The translations under genes were made by a program, and so were the position numbers. This document shows, one piece after another, positions 1 through 5,438 of a stretch of DNA of 6,619 bases. This DNA comes from JBKBXU01 sp046313675 (GTDB lineage: Bacteria; Bacteroidota; Bacteroidia; Cytophagales; Cytophagaceae). The notes under the pieces are model-generated. The model was not told the origin of the DNA. It saw only the letters and a program-made list of their open reading frames with translations, and searched no databases. The stretch covers positions 1 through 6,619 of the forward strand of contig JBKBXU010000270.1 in the NCBI GenBank assembly GCA_046313675.1, written 5' to 3'. Position 1 is the stretch's first letter; every line of letters begins with the position of its first letter.

Positions 1-296
1 ATGGTGGTAATTATAAAAACCTTCCTGAACACCTACGCAAGACAAGAAATGTAAATATTGCCTGGACAAGATTGAACAGCAAAAAGCCAAGTTTTACAAT
101 CGACACAGGACATAGGCATCATTTTCATTACAAATATAATCGGGTGCCGACAGTAAGGGAAAGTGCCAGAATTCAGTCTTTCCCTGACACTTTTATTTTT
201 TTAGGAAGTAAAACAAGTCAATATAAACAAGTTGGTAACGCAGTTCCTCCTCTTTTGGCAGAGGCATTGGCAAAGTCATTGAAAAAATATTTATGA
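1..296 (+). CDS. DNA (cytosine-5) methyltransferase, C-terminal part (5' end outside window)
   Basis: This is the last ~98 codons of a C5 cytosine methyltransferase, which transfers a methyl group from S-adenosylmethionine to cytosine in a specific DNA site. The frame is open from base 3 and shows no start of its own; the TTG at 72 lies inside the conserved domain. Visible are the end of the target-recognition region (GGNYKNLPEHLR, then WTRLNSKKPSFTIDTGHRHHFH), motif IX (RVPTVRESARIQSFPDTF) and motif X (QYKQVGNAVPPLLAEALA). The catalytic PCQ and the SAM-binding motifs lie upstream of the window. The stop TGA (294-296) overlaps the ATG of the nuclease gene in an ATGA, so the two are probably translationally coupled. 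Its TRD side differs from that of the second methyltransferase downstream, so the two are not simple duplicates. Family assignment is firm; the recognition sequence cannot be read. Confidence 0.93.
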   Translation, partial: GGNYKNLPEHLRKTRNVNIAWTRLNSKKPSFTIDTGHRHHFHYKYNRVPTVRESARIQSFPDTFIFLGSKTSQYKQVGNAVPPLLAEALAKSLKKYL

Positions 297-1732
297 GCAA
301 ACAAGAGAAATATAGAATTCCTGACGAATATTTTTTTCGCTTGCACCACGTAAGACCACGTTTTAAAAATGATGTTGAGGAAGTTTTGCTTTATGTGGCA
401 ACCTCTATTTCTGAGATGGAGGTATTGCCCGAAAAGGAGTTTAATTCTGTTTTAAATAACGTGCTTTTGGGATTTAAGAAAAACGCTTCTTCGACGCAAA
501 AAACTATTGATAATTGGAGAACTGAAATTTCTGCCCTTTTTGCTTTTATTCAAGAAGAAGATAAACATCTTCAACCAAGTAAAATGGCTATCAGGCTTGC
601 CAATAATCAATATTTAGATGAGCTCTTTAATTATTTTCTGTACTCATTCCAATATCCGGGTGGCCATATTAAACCTCATAACATTATCAAGCAAATCGAA
701 GCAGGTGTAAAATTTAAACCTTGCAATTTTATTTTGCAGGTATTAAATGAAGGTGAAAAACTCACAGGAAAACCATTTAGCATTACAGCAGAGGAATTAA
801 CTCAATGCGCCTATTTTGATTTAAGAGTAACAAGAGACGGAAAACATCCGAAAGAAGTTGCTAAAATGATAATCAAACACAGAGCCGATAAAATCGAATA
901 TGATCACCATTATGACCAATTAAAAAACGAAAAAACGGAAGCATATCCTTCAAATGGCGATGTTTGTAGATATGCAGGAGATATTTTAGATTATATGGCC
1001 CTTGCAAACTTGTTGCAACACAAAGGAACAGGATATTACTATTATCTCAATACCGAAAACAAAGAAGCAATTGATTATCATTTGAAAAAAGCCGTTTGGT
1101 TTAATCAATACGACAAATTCTACAAACAAAAAGGAATTACAAACCCCGAAATTGCTGTAATTGAAGAAAGTTGGTTCTCTTTTGTAAATCAGTTTGATGG
1201 TATTGAAGCCTTTGCTCCACACCTTGACCAAGCAGAGCAAGAAAATATTTCTGCATTAATACAAGAATATTATTCTCGAATGACTGGCGATAAAAAAGTG
1301 CCTACAAAAATCATTGGAGATTATGGAGAAAGTTTGATTTTGGCTCACGAATATTTGAGAACTAAAGACAAATCAAACAGACAGCATTTGATTAACAAAA
1401 TCCCTACTCCTCTTGGAGTTGGTTATGACATTCAAAGCGTTGAATTAGAAAAGAAGAAACGCTATATCGAAGTAAAAACCACAAAATCACGAAAAGCCAT
1501 TAATAATAATCGTTTTAAACTTACGCCAAACGAATGGGACACAGCGGAAACAATGGGCGATAATTATTTCATTTATTACTTGGTAGTAAATGACGATACT
1601 AAAAATATATTTATTATTCAAAACCCTGTTAAACAATATGAACAAGGGAATTTGAAAGTTGATAAAAACTTAGTTGTTGAATTTTTTAAAACATCAGGAC
1701 AATGGAAGAAATTACTAGAAATAAGAAACTAA
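293..1732 (+). CDS. Probable Type II restriction endonuclease with PD-(D/E)XK (DUF3883-like) C-terminal domain
   Basis: A 479-residue protein between two C5 methyltransferases, most likely the DNA-cleaving partner. The nuclease core lies at about residues 340-445: helix motif GDYGE (Glu346), then GYDIQS (Asp379), then YIEVKTT (Glu393-Val-Lys395), giving the E...D...ExK layout of PD-(D/E)XK enzymes. The stretch from GDYGE to the strand YFIYYLVV reads like DUF3883. Residues 1-330 are rich in helix and aromatic residues. They contain NWRTEISALFAFIQ near residue 80 and are probably the DNA-recognition part, but I do not recognise a named domain there. The ATG at 293 overlaps the upstream stop by four bases, and the 3' end overlaps the next methyltransferase by 31 bases, so all three genes are one transcription unit. 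The nuclease fold and role are inferred from motifs and context. A modification-dependent nuclease is an alternative, but the flanking methyltransferases argue against it. Confidence 0.82.
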   Translation: MSKQEKYRIPDEYFFRLHHVRPRFKNDVEEVLLYVATSISEMEVLPEKEFNSVLNNVLLGFKKNASSTQKTIDNWRTEISALFAFIQEEDKHLQPSKMAIRLANNQYLDELFNYFLYSFQYPGGHIKPHNIIKQIEAGVKFKPCNFILQVLNEGEKLTGKPFSITAEELTQCAYFDLRVTRDGKHPKEVAKMIIKHRADKIEYDHHYDQLKNEKTEAYPSNGDVCRYAGDILDYMALANLLQHKGTGYYYYLNTENKEAIDYHLKKAVWFNQYDKFYKQKGITNPEIAVIEESWFSFVNQFDGIEAFAPHLDQAEQENISALIQEYYSRMTGDKKVPTKIIGDYGESLILAHEYLRTKDKSNRQHLINKIPTPLGVGYDIQSVELEKKKRYIEVKTTKSRKAINNNRFKLTPNEWDTAETMGDNYFIYYLVVNDDTKNIFIIQNPVKQYEQGNLKVDKNLVVEFFKTSGQWKKLLEIRN

Positions 1733-2742
1733 AAGTAACTTCATTATTCTGCGGTTGTGGAGGAATGGACTTAGGTATTCAAGGCAATTTTAAATTTCTT
1801 GGAAAGCATTTTGAAGAATTGCCTTTTGAAGTTGTTTATGCAGCCGATAACGATAGCTATGCAACTGCAATTTACAACTGCAATTTTGAGCATAAATGCG
1901 AAACTAAAGATGTTAGAGATATTGAGCCGAGCAAAATTCCTGACCACGATATTTTGCTTGGGGGCTTTCCTTGTCAATCATTTTCAATAAGTGCCCAAAA
2001 TCCGCCACGACTTGGCTGCAAAGACGATAGAGGAAAACTATTTTTTGAAATGGTAAATGTTCTGAAAGAAAAACAACCTCGTTTTTTTATTGGCGAAAAT
2101 GTGAAAGGGCTTTTATCGGCGAATAAAGGTCAAGCATTTCCAATGATTATAAATGAATTTAAGAATGCCGGATATTATGTTCATTACAAACTATTGAATG
2201 CCTCAGAATTTGGCGTACCGCAAAAAAGAGAAAGAGTATTTATTGTTGGTTTCAGAGAATTTGATGACTATTTCAATTTTCGTTTTCCTCTACCTTCAAC
2301 GTTAAACGGTTCTAAAGTTAAGCTTAAACAAGTAATTGACACCAAAGCAGACCTTGACAACAAATGGTTTTTCAGTCAAAGGGCAGTTGATGGAATGCTT
2401 CGTGTTCGAGAAAAAATGAATAAAGGTAGAGTTCAAGACTTGGAGCAACCTTGCAACACCATTAGTTCGCATTTGGCAAAAGTGAGTTTAAACGGAACAG
2501 ATCCTGTTTTGATGGTTGACGGAAAATACAGAAGATTTACACCAAGAGAAGCTGCAAATATTCAATCATTCCCCGAATCATTCAGATTAGATGTTGTTTC
2601 AGAAAATAGACAGTATAAAGCCATAGGCAACGCAGTTCCACCGGTTTTAATGTGGCACGTTGCAAATGCTTTGGTGAAATGTTGTTCGGTTGAGAAAACC
2701 GAGGAAAATATACATAAGAATGAAAAATTAAAACTAGTATGA
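1702..2742 (+). CDS. DNA (cytosine-5) methyltransferase, complete
   Basis: A complete 346-residue C5 methyltransferase. Motif I is SLFCGCGGMDLG (residues 14-25, SAM binding), followed by acidic residues at AADNDS (47-52). Motif IV GGFPCQSFS carries the catalytic Cys91. Motif VI is GENVKG (Glu132), and motif VIII is QKRERVFIVGF (174-184). Motif IX is RRFTPREAANIQSFPESF (277-294) and motif X is QYKAIGNAVPPVL (304-316). The target-recognition region between VIII and IX is short (about 195-275), so the enzyme is compact and probably reads a short site. The ATG at 1702 is the only Met before motif I. It lies inside the end of the nuclease gene, with AGGA at 1696-1699 too close to be an ideal ribosome site, so coupled translation is likely. 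All catalytic motifs are intact, so it should be active. It presumably protects host DNA from the adjacent nuclease together with the upstream methyltransferase. Confidence 0.95.
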   Translation: MEEITRNKKLKVTSLFCGCGGMDLGIQGNFKFLGKHFEELPFEVVYAADNDSYATAIYNCNFEHKCETKDVRDIEPSKIPDHDILLGGFPCQSFSISAQNPPRLGCKDDRGKLFFEMVNVLKEKQPRFFIGENVKGLLSANKGQAFPMIINEFKNAGYYVHYKLLNASEFGVPQKRERVFIVGFREFDDYFNFRFPLPSTLNGSKVKLKQVIDTKADLDNKWFFSQRAVDGMLRVREKMNKGRVQDLEQPCNTISSHLAKVSLNGTDPVLMVDGKYRRFTPREAANIQSFPESFRLDVVSENRQYKAIGNAVPPVLMWHVANALVKCCSVEKTEENIHKNEKLKLV

Positions 2743-3155
2743 ATAAAAAAATACACAATATAGACGAACAAGAACTAAAAGAGTCAATAGCAAGACTTTC
2801 ACACTTTTTGCCTTCAAGTAAAGATGATTATGGCAATCAATTTCTTGATTATATTGTGTTAGACTCCATGTCAGATTTTGGTATGACCATAGTTACTACT
2901 AAAGAGATTAAACAGACAATAAAGAAAAATCTACTGATAGATTTTGAAGAAGATGAGATAATTGGTTCAGCCAAACGCTTGGCCTCCTCTTGCGCGAACT
3001 TACTAAAGACAATCTGCTATTTAATAAAAAATAAAAAACTGGCGCGATGCTTTCAGCTCGTGACTTTTTTATTTTTTGCAGAATGTTGGTGGTTTAGTGT
3101 TATAACCCCGCTCTTCGGAATTTGCAATTCCGAAGCTGTATCTAAGGTTCTGTGA
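2739..3155 (+). pseudogene. 5' fragment of a fourth operon gene, fused by chance to repeat DNA
   Basis: The ATG overlaps the methyltransferase stop in an ATGA, so this was part of the restriction-modification operon. The frame is open for 138 codons, but only the first ~81 residues look like protein. They form a charged, helical segment with SHFLPSSKDDYGNQFLDYIVLDSMSDFG and then VTTKEIKQTIKKNLLIDFEEDEIIGSAKRL, a pattern that could be a winged-helix-like domain at the start of a larger protein. From about codon 83 (base 2985) the frame runs through non-coding repeat hairpins, and its stop TGA (3153-3155) sits inside one of them. The tail, with CFQLVTFLFFAECWW, is therefore probably not a biological sequence. 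I infer that the original gene was truncated when the repeat block arrived or by a deletion next to it. The original function is not recognised; a short native protein remains possible. Confidence 0.6.
3113..3135. repeat. Perfect 10-bp hairpin with TGC loop
   Basis: Arms CTTCGGAATT (3113-3122) and AATTCCGAAG (3126-3135) pair without mismatch around a three-base loop. It is the strongest hairpin of the repeat block and lies inside the open tail of the truncated gene starting at 2739, which is why that tail is not believed to be coding. Confidence 0.75.
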
Positions 3156-3221
3156 ACCGTTTCTAGAGGCCTGCTATTCCCTCTATTGATCAAAGCCGGA
3201 TTACAAATCCTATGATGATAG

Positions 3222-3242
3222 TTCGAGATTGCAAATCTCGAA
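3222..3242. repeat. Perfect 9-bp hairpin with GCA loop
   Basis: Arms TTCGAGATT (3222-3230) and AATCTCGAA (3234-3242) pair without mismatch around GCA. It shares the inner ATT/AAT with the hairpin at 3113-3135 but has a different outer stem, with both arms altered together. It marks the approximate right edge of the repeat block. Confidence 0.72.
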
Positions 3243-3272
3243 AGCGAGTTAAGTTAAGGCTAGCAAGAGAGC

Positions 3273-3289
3273 TTTTAAACTGTTTAAAA
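3273..3289. promoter_or_regulatory. 17-bp AT-rich palindrome upstream of the CrtC-like gene
   Basis: TTTTAAAC (3273-3280), a single T, then GTTTAAAA (3282-3289) form a perfect inverted repeat. It lies 76 bases before the ATG at 3366 and just beyond the repeat block. It could be an operator for a dimeric regulator or the outer edge of the repeat element. AT-rich palindromes also arise by chance, so a regulatory role is only a possibility. No clear promoter boxes were seen in 3290-3365. Confidence 0.3.
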
Positions 3290-3365
3290 ATACAACATTC
3301 TTAAAACTAAGGGCCTTTTTCAACAATATATGTAATCGTGAATTATTATAAATAAAGCTATTGCC

Positions 3366-4415
3366 ATGTTTTTATTTATAATAATTGCCCTTCTTTTTAT
3401 TTTATACCTTAAACCTCACCAGCGTTACCATATTTTCCAATCCGAAAAAAGACTTCGGAACATTGAGGTTCATAATTTTTCCGGGCCTAAGACAAAAACC
3501 CAGTGGTGGTATTTTGATTGTCTTTCAGAAGATGGCTCCGTATTGGCATTTATGTTTACGCCTTATCAGTGGTGGAGTGAAGAGAAATGGGACAATGGGG
3601 AGAAATCGCTTTTCTATATTTCATATAGGAATAATGAAGGGCATGTCCTAAAAGATAAAGCCGTTTTTGATTCATCTAAAGTAAAGTTTACGGAAAATTC
3701 CATTAAAAGCCCATTTTTTGAGCTCTACAAAATGCATGGTAAAAAAAATAGAAACTATAACATTGAAGTCTTTTTAAAGAAAATTAAAGCTTCTATAAAA
3801 ATACATTCTGATTTAAAACCATTCTCCCCCTTTCCGACCGGTAGGTTTGATAGATTTGTCAGTAAATATCTTATCGGGTTCAAAGGCACTGCTCCGGATT
3901 TTCAATATGCATCTTATGTGCCTTCAGGTAAAATGGAATGGAGTTTAGATGTAGAAGGCCAGAAGGTACAGAATACAGGTCTGGCTTATCACGAACAAGG
4001 GCGTTTCAATGGTTTGGCCAATGAAATGGGGCAAGGCTGGATATGGATTCATTTTGTGTCTGAAAGATTAAATATTTTTGGTAAACCAGGCATTTTCTTG
4101 TTTGTTCAAATGGATGGGAAGGTGCTTTTTGATGGGATAACTATTTTAAGGAAATGTCAATTGTCTAATGAAAAATATAGTGAAGACCAGAAAGACACCC
4201 TTATAAACGGATCCCTGCACTATTATTCCAAAAGTATGCTATTTGAAATTGTTCCGCTGGGCCTACCTTCCCAAGTCTTACTATCTGTAAGGTCTTACAA
4301 TGGCAGGAAAACCTGGGCGAGTGTGGTGCAGCCATCGAAAATTAATTTCCGCTATAAGGACAAAGAATTTAGTGAAGAAGGGAATCTGATTCTGGAAACA
4401 TGCAAAACGGGATGA
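3366..4415 (+). CDS. CrtC/AttH-like lipocalin-type protein with N-terminal membrane anchor
   Basis: A 349-residue protein. Residues 1-15 (MFLFIIIALLFILYL) form one hydrophobic segment followed by basic residues, so it is probably anchored in or exported across the inner membrane. The rest resembles the family of carotenoid 1,2-hydratase (CrtC) and AttH-like tandem lipocalin folds. It has QWWYFD (46-51), TPYQWWSEEKW, then YVPSGKMEWSLDVEG (184-198), GLAYHEQGRFN (205-215) and WIWIHF (225-230). Family members usually have a YHD.NWG-type motif where this one has YHEQGRFN, so the active site is altered and hydratase activity should not be assumed. No other carotenoid gene is visible in the window. 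Translation starts at the ATG directly before the hydrophobic segment. The gene stands alone on this strand between the repeat block and two convergent lipoprotein genes. Fold assignment is moderately sure; the substrate is unknown. Confidence 0.72.
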   Translation: MFLFIIIALLFILYLKPHQRYHIFQSEKRLRNIEVHNFSGPKTKTQWWYFDCLSEDGSVLAFMFTPYQWWSEEKWDNGEKSLFYISYRNNEGHVLKDKAVFDSSKVKFTENSIKSPFFELYKMHGKKNRNYNIEVFLKKIKASIKIHSDLKPFSPFPTGRFDRFVSKYLIGFKGTAPDFQYASYVPSGKMEWSLDVEGQKVQNTGLAYHEQGRFNGLANEMGQGWIWIHFVSERLNIFGKPGIFLFVQMDGKVLFDGITILRKCQLSNEKYSEDQKDTLINGSLHYYSKSMLFEIVPLGLPSQVLLSVRSYNGRKTWASVVQPSKINFRYKDKEFSEEGNLILETCKTG

Positions 4416-4423
4416 AGCAGATT

Positions 4424-4458
4424 GCCAAGTTCCCTTTGGATTTCTGCACAAACTTGGC
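4424..4458. terminator. Weak inverted repeat between convergent genes
   Basis: GCCAAGTT (4424-4431) pairs with AACTTGGC (4451-4458) across a 19-base loop. It starts nine bases after the stop of the CrtC-like gene, in the 102-base gap before the convergent Kazal lipoprotein gene. The position suits transcription termination, but no T-run follows on either strand, so it is not a standard intrinsic terminator. Confidence 0.3.
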
Positions 4459-4517
4459 GTTAAGCCTTATATAGACTTGGAGCCAACTTACTGCTTACGC
4501 TTTTCTCCTTACCCCTC

Positions 4518-4817
4518 CTAATGACATTCTCCCTTCTGGTATTTAATTATACCGGCTTTTTGGGCATGACATTCGTTCGGATATGTTTTGCCATCGCATC
4601 CACAAACAGGATTATAATCCTGAGTACACATTATTTCAGGGTCAACTTTGTCTTTATCAAAGCAATCTTCCGGTAAATAAGCCTCTGGATTGTGCAGATA
4701 ATGGTAGCGATCGCTGCTAAGGTAGGTAGGATCCTGAGTTCGCCCAATAGTATCCAAATGATGTTCCTGGCATCCGGAAAAGATGATTAATGCAACTAAT
4801 GCTAAAAGTCTATTCAT
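4518..4817 (-). CDS. Small lipoprotein with Kazal-type serine protease inhibitor domain
   Basis: A 99-residue secreted lipoprotein. Residues 1-16 are a lipoprotein signal peptide (MNRLLALVALIIFSGC), with Cys16 as the acylated residue. After a linker, residues 52-98 form a Kazal domain. Cys64-x7-Cys72-x6-Tyr79-x3-Cys83 fits the family signature exactly, and Cys52 and Cys98 are the outer cysteines. An extra Cys74 in VCGCDGKTYPNEC replaces one normally found after Cys83, so one disulfide is arranged differently from avian ovomucoid. Aligned to ovomucoid (Cys-Thr-P1), the reactive-site P1 residue would be Gln66, unlike the Leu, Lys or Arg of many inhibitors. The probable role is to protect the cell surface from proteases, or simply as a small stable binding fold. 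It follows the other minus-strand lipoprotein gene by 116 bases, with a hairpin between, so it may have its own promoter. Confidence 0.88.
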   Translation of the reverse strand: MNRLLALVALIIFSGCQEHHLDTIGRTQDPTYLSSDRYHYLHNPEAYLPEDCFDKDKVDPEIMCTQDYNPVCGCDGKTYPNECHAQKAGIIKYQKGECH

Positions 4818-4880
4818 GGTAAAAATTTTTTGTTTACCTATAAATACTCTTATCCTGAAAAAATGTTCTCTTAAACCCAG

Positions 4881-4918
4881 TAAAGAAATATTTTCATGAC
4901 CGGGCGAATATTTCTTTA
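4881..4918. terminator. Perfect 12-bp inverted repeat between two lipoprotein genes
   Basis: TAAAGAAATATT (4881-4892) is the exact reverse complement of AATATTTCTTTA (4907-4918), with a 14-base loop. A smaller stem, CGGT/ACCG (4920-4923 with 4930-4933), sits right beside it against the stop codon of the minus-strand gene ending at 4934. Read on the minus strand, both follow that stop, so a transcription end or mRNA 3' stabilising hairpin is likely. The stem is AU-rich, so it would be a weak terminator. A regulator site for the downstream Kazal gene is the alternative. Confidence 0.5.
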
Positions 4919-4933
4919 TCGGTTTTAAGACCG

Positions 4934-5338
4934 TTAACCCCTGCTCAAAAAGATTATGTTGAAATAAGGTTCTATGACAATCTTTTCCTCACGAAGCTTC
5001 TCTTTAACCTTACTGATGACTCTCATGCGAATGAGCTTATCGGTGTAATCTGTGAAAGAATGAACCTGTGGATCTTTTTTGCTTACATAGATGTCGCAAA
5101 TGATTTTTTCATGATCAAGGGTGTCTTTTGCAGGAAGAATGGTAAAAGTCTGGTTGACTAATTGCACTTCCGGAAGCTCATCCATGCCTTCTTCCAATGC
5201 CTCCTGAATGGCAGCATAGGTTAGTTTATGCGGATCTTTTTCTATTGTTTTTCCGGATGAACAACCCTCCAATACCATGGTCATAGCTGATATTATGAGG
5301 AGGACTACAAGAAGATGTTTAAAAAGATGTTTCAGCAT
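4934..5338 (-). CDS. Small lipoprotein of unknown function
   Basis: A 134-residue protein beginning MLKHLFKHLL, then a hydrophobic stretch and the lipobox VLEGC, with Cys26 as the acylated residue and SSGK after it. The mature part is about 108 residues. It starts with a helical charged region (YAAIQEALEEGMDELPEVQ), continues into a section rich in beta-type sequence (VQLVNQTFTILPAKD, KIICDIYVS), and ends with a basic helix (KLIRMRVISKVKEKLREE) and hydrophobic tail (YFNIIFLS). I do not recognise the family. The frame extends upstream to a GTG at 5380 (148 residues), but the added MLLSFNTNYNHLIL would precede an otherwise standard signal peptide, so the ATG at 5336-5338 is preferred. It is divergent from lnt and lies upstream of the Kazal lipoprotein on the same strand. 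Confidence 0.78.
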   Translation of the reverse strand: MLKHLFKHLLVVLLIISAMTMVLEGCSSGKTIEKDPHKLTYAAIQEALEEGMDELPEVQLVNQTFTILPAKDTLDHEKIICDIYVSKKDPQVHSFTDYTDKLIRMRVISKVKEKLREEKIVIEPYFNIIFLSRG

Positions 5339-5438
5339 TAGAATTAAATGGTTATAATTGGTGTTAAAAGAGAGCAACACTTTATTAAAAATAAAAAAGC
5401 CATTAATAGTTCATTTTGAATTAAACTTTAAGCAAAAA
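5339..5438. promoter_or_regulatory. Divergent intergenic region between lipoprotein gene and lnt
   Basis: One hundred AT-rich bases separate the two divergent starts and must hold both promoters if the chosen starts are right. No confident match to the Bacteroidota -33 TTTG / -7 TAnnTTTG boxes was found; TCATTTTG at 5411-5418 differs from the -7 box by one base. There is no strong ribosome site before either gene. Confidence 0.35.

Larger units (their letters stand above)
2985..3244. repeat. REP-like composite repeat with five trinucleotide-loop hairpins
   Basis: A non-coding block holding five inverted repeats, each closing on a three-base loop. (1) 3043-3062: CGCGA/GCT with AGC/TCGTG, one bulged T and one G-T pair, loop TTC. 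(2) 3113-3135: CTTCGGAATT with AATTCCGAAG, perfect, loop TGC. (3) 3146-3158: GGTTC with GAACC, loop TGT. (4) 3198-3210: GGATT with AATCC, loop ACA. (5) 3222-3242: TTCGAGATT with AATCTCGAA, perfect, loop GCA. Hairpins 2, 4 and 5 share ATT-NNN-AAT around the loop but differ further out with both arms changed together. A longer-loop hairpin (TAGAGG/CCTCTA, 3164-3185) also lies inside. The phrase around 3087-3113 (TGGTGGTTTAGTGTTATAAC onward) is, from memory, a recurrent intergenic sequence in Bacteroidota. REP elements of this type are moved by RAYT (IS200-like) transposases; none is in the window. The left boundary is approximate. Confidence 0.65.

Noticed and set aside
72..296. A separate small 74-residue gene starting at TTG 72
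   Set aside because: The same frame is open to the window edge and continues conserved methyltransferase sequence upstream of 72, so it is the tail of a larger gene.
986..1240. Minus-strand open frame inside the nuclease gene
   Set aside because: It overlaps a well-supported gene on the other strand and shows no recognisable motif; it is a shadow frame.
1771..1990. Open frames on both strands inside the second methyltransferase gene
   Set aside because: They lie across motifs I to IV of the methyltransferase and have no domain content of their own.
2562..2771. Minus-strand open frame across the end of the second methyltransferase
   Set aside because: It is antisense to motifs IX and X and the following gene start, with no supporting motif.
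3022..3152. A membrane-like, aromatic stretch at the C-terminus of the open frame starting at 2739
   Set aside because: The DNA encoding it is a chain of hairpins in a repeat block, so the hydrophobic look is most likely an accident of translating non-coding sequence.
2985..3289. CRISPR array
   Set aside because: The repeats are short hairpins of differing sequence and spacing, without identical direct repeats and regular spacers, and no cas gene is present.
3385..3651. Alternative-frame 88-codon open frame within the CrtC-like gene
   Set aside because: The 349-residue frame holds the family motifs; the alternative frame has none.
4934..5380. Longer form of the second lipoprotein starting at GTG 5380
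   Set aside because: The ATG at 5338 gives a standard signal peptide with lysines directly before the hydrophobic core; the extension would add 14 residues ahead of it.
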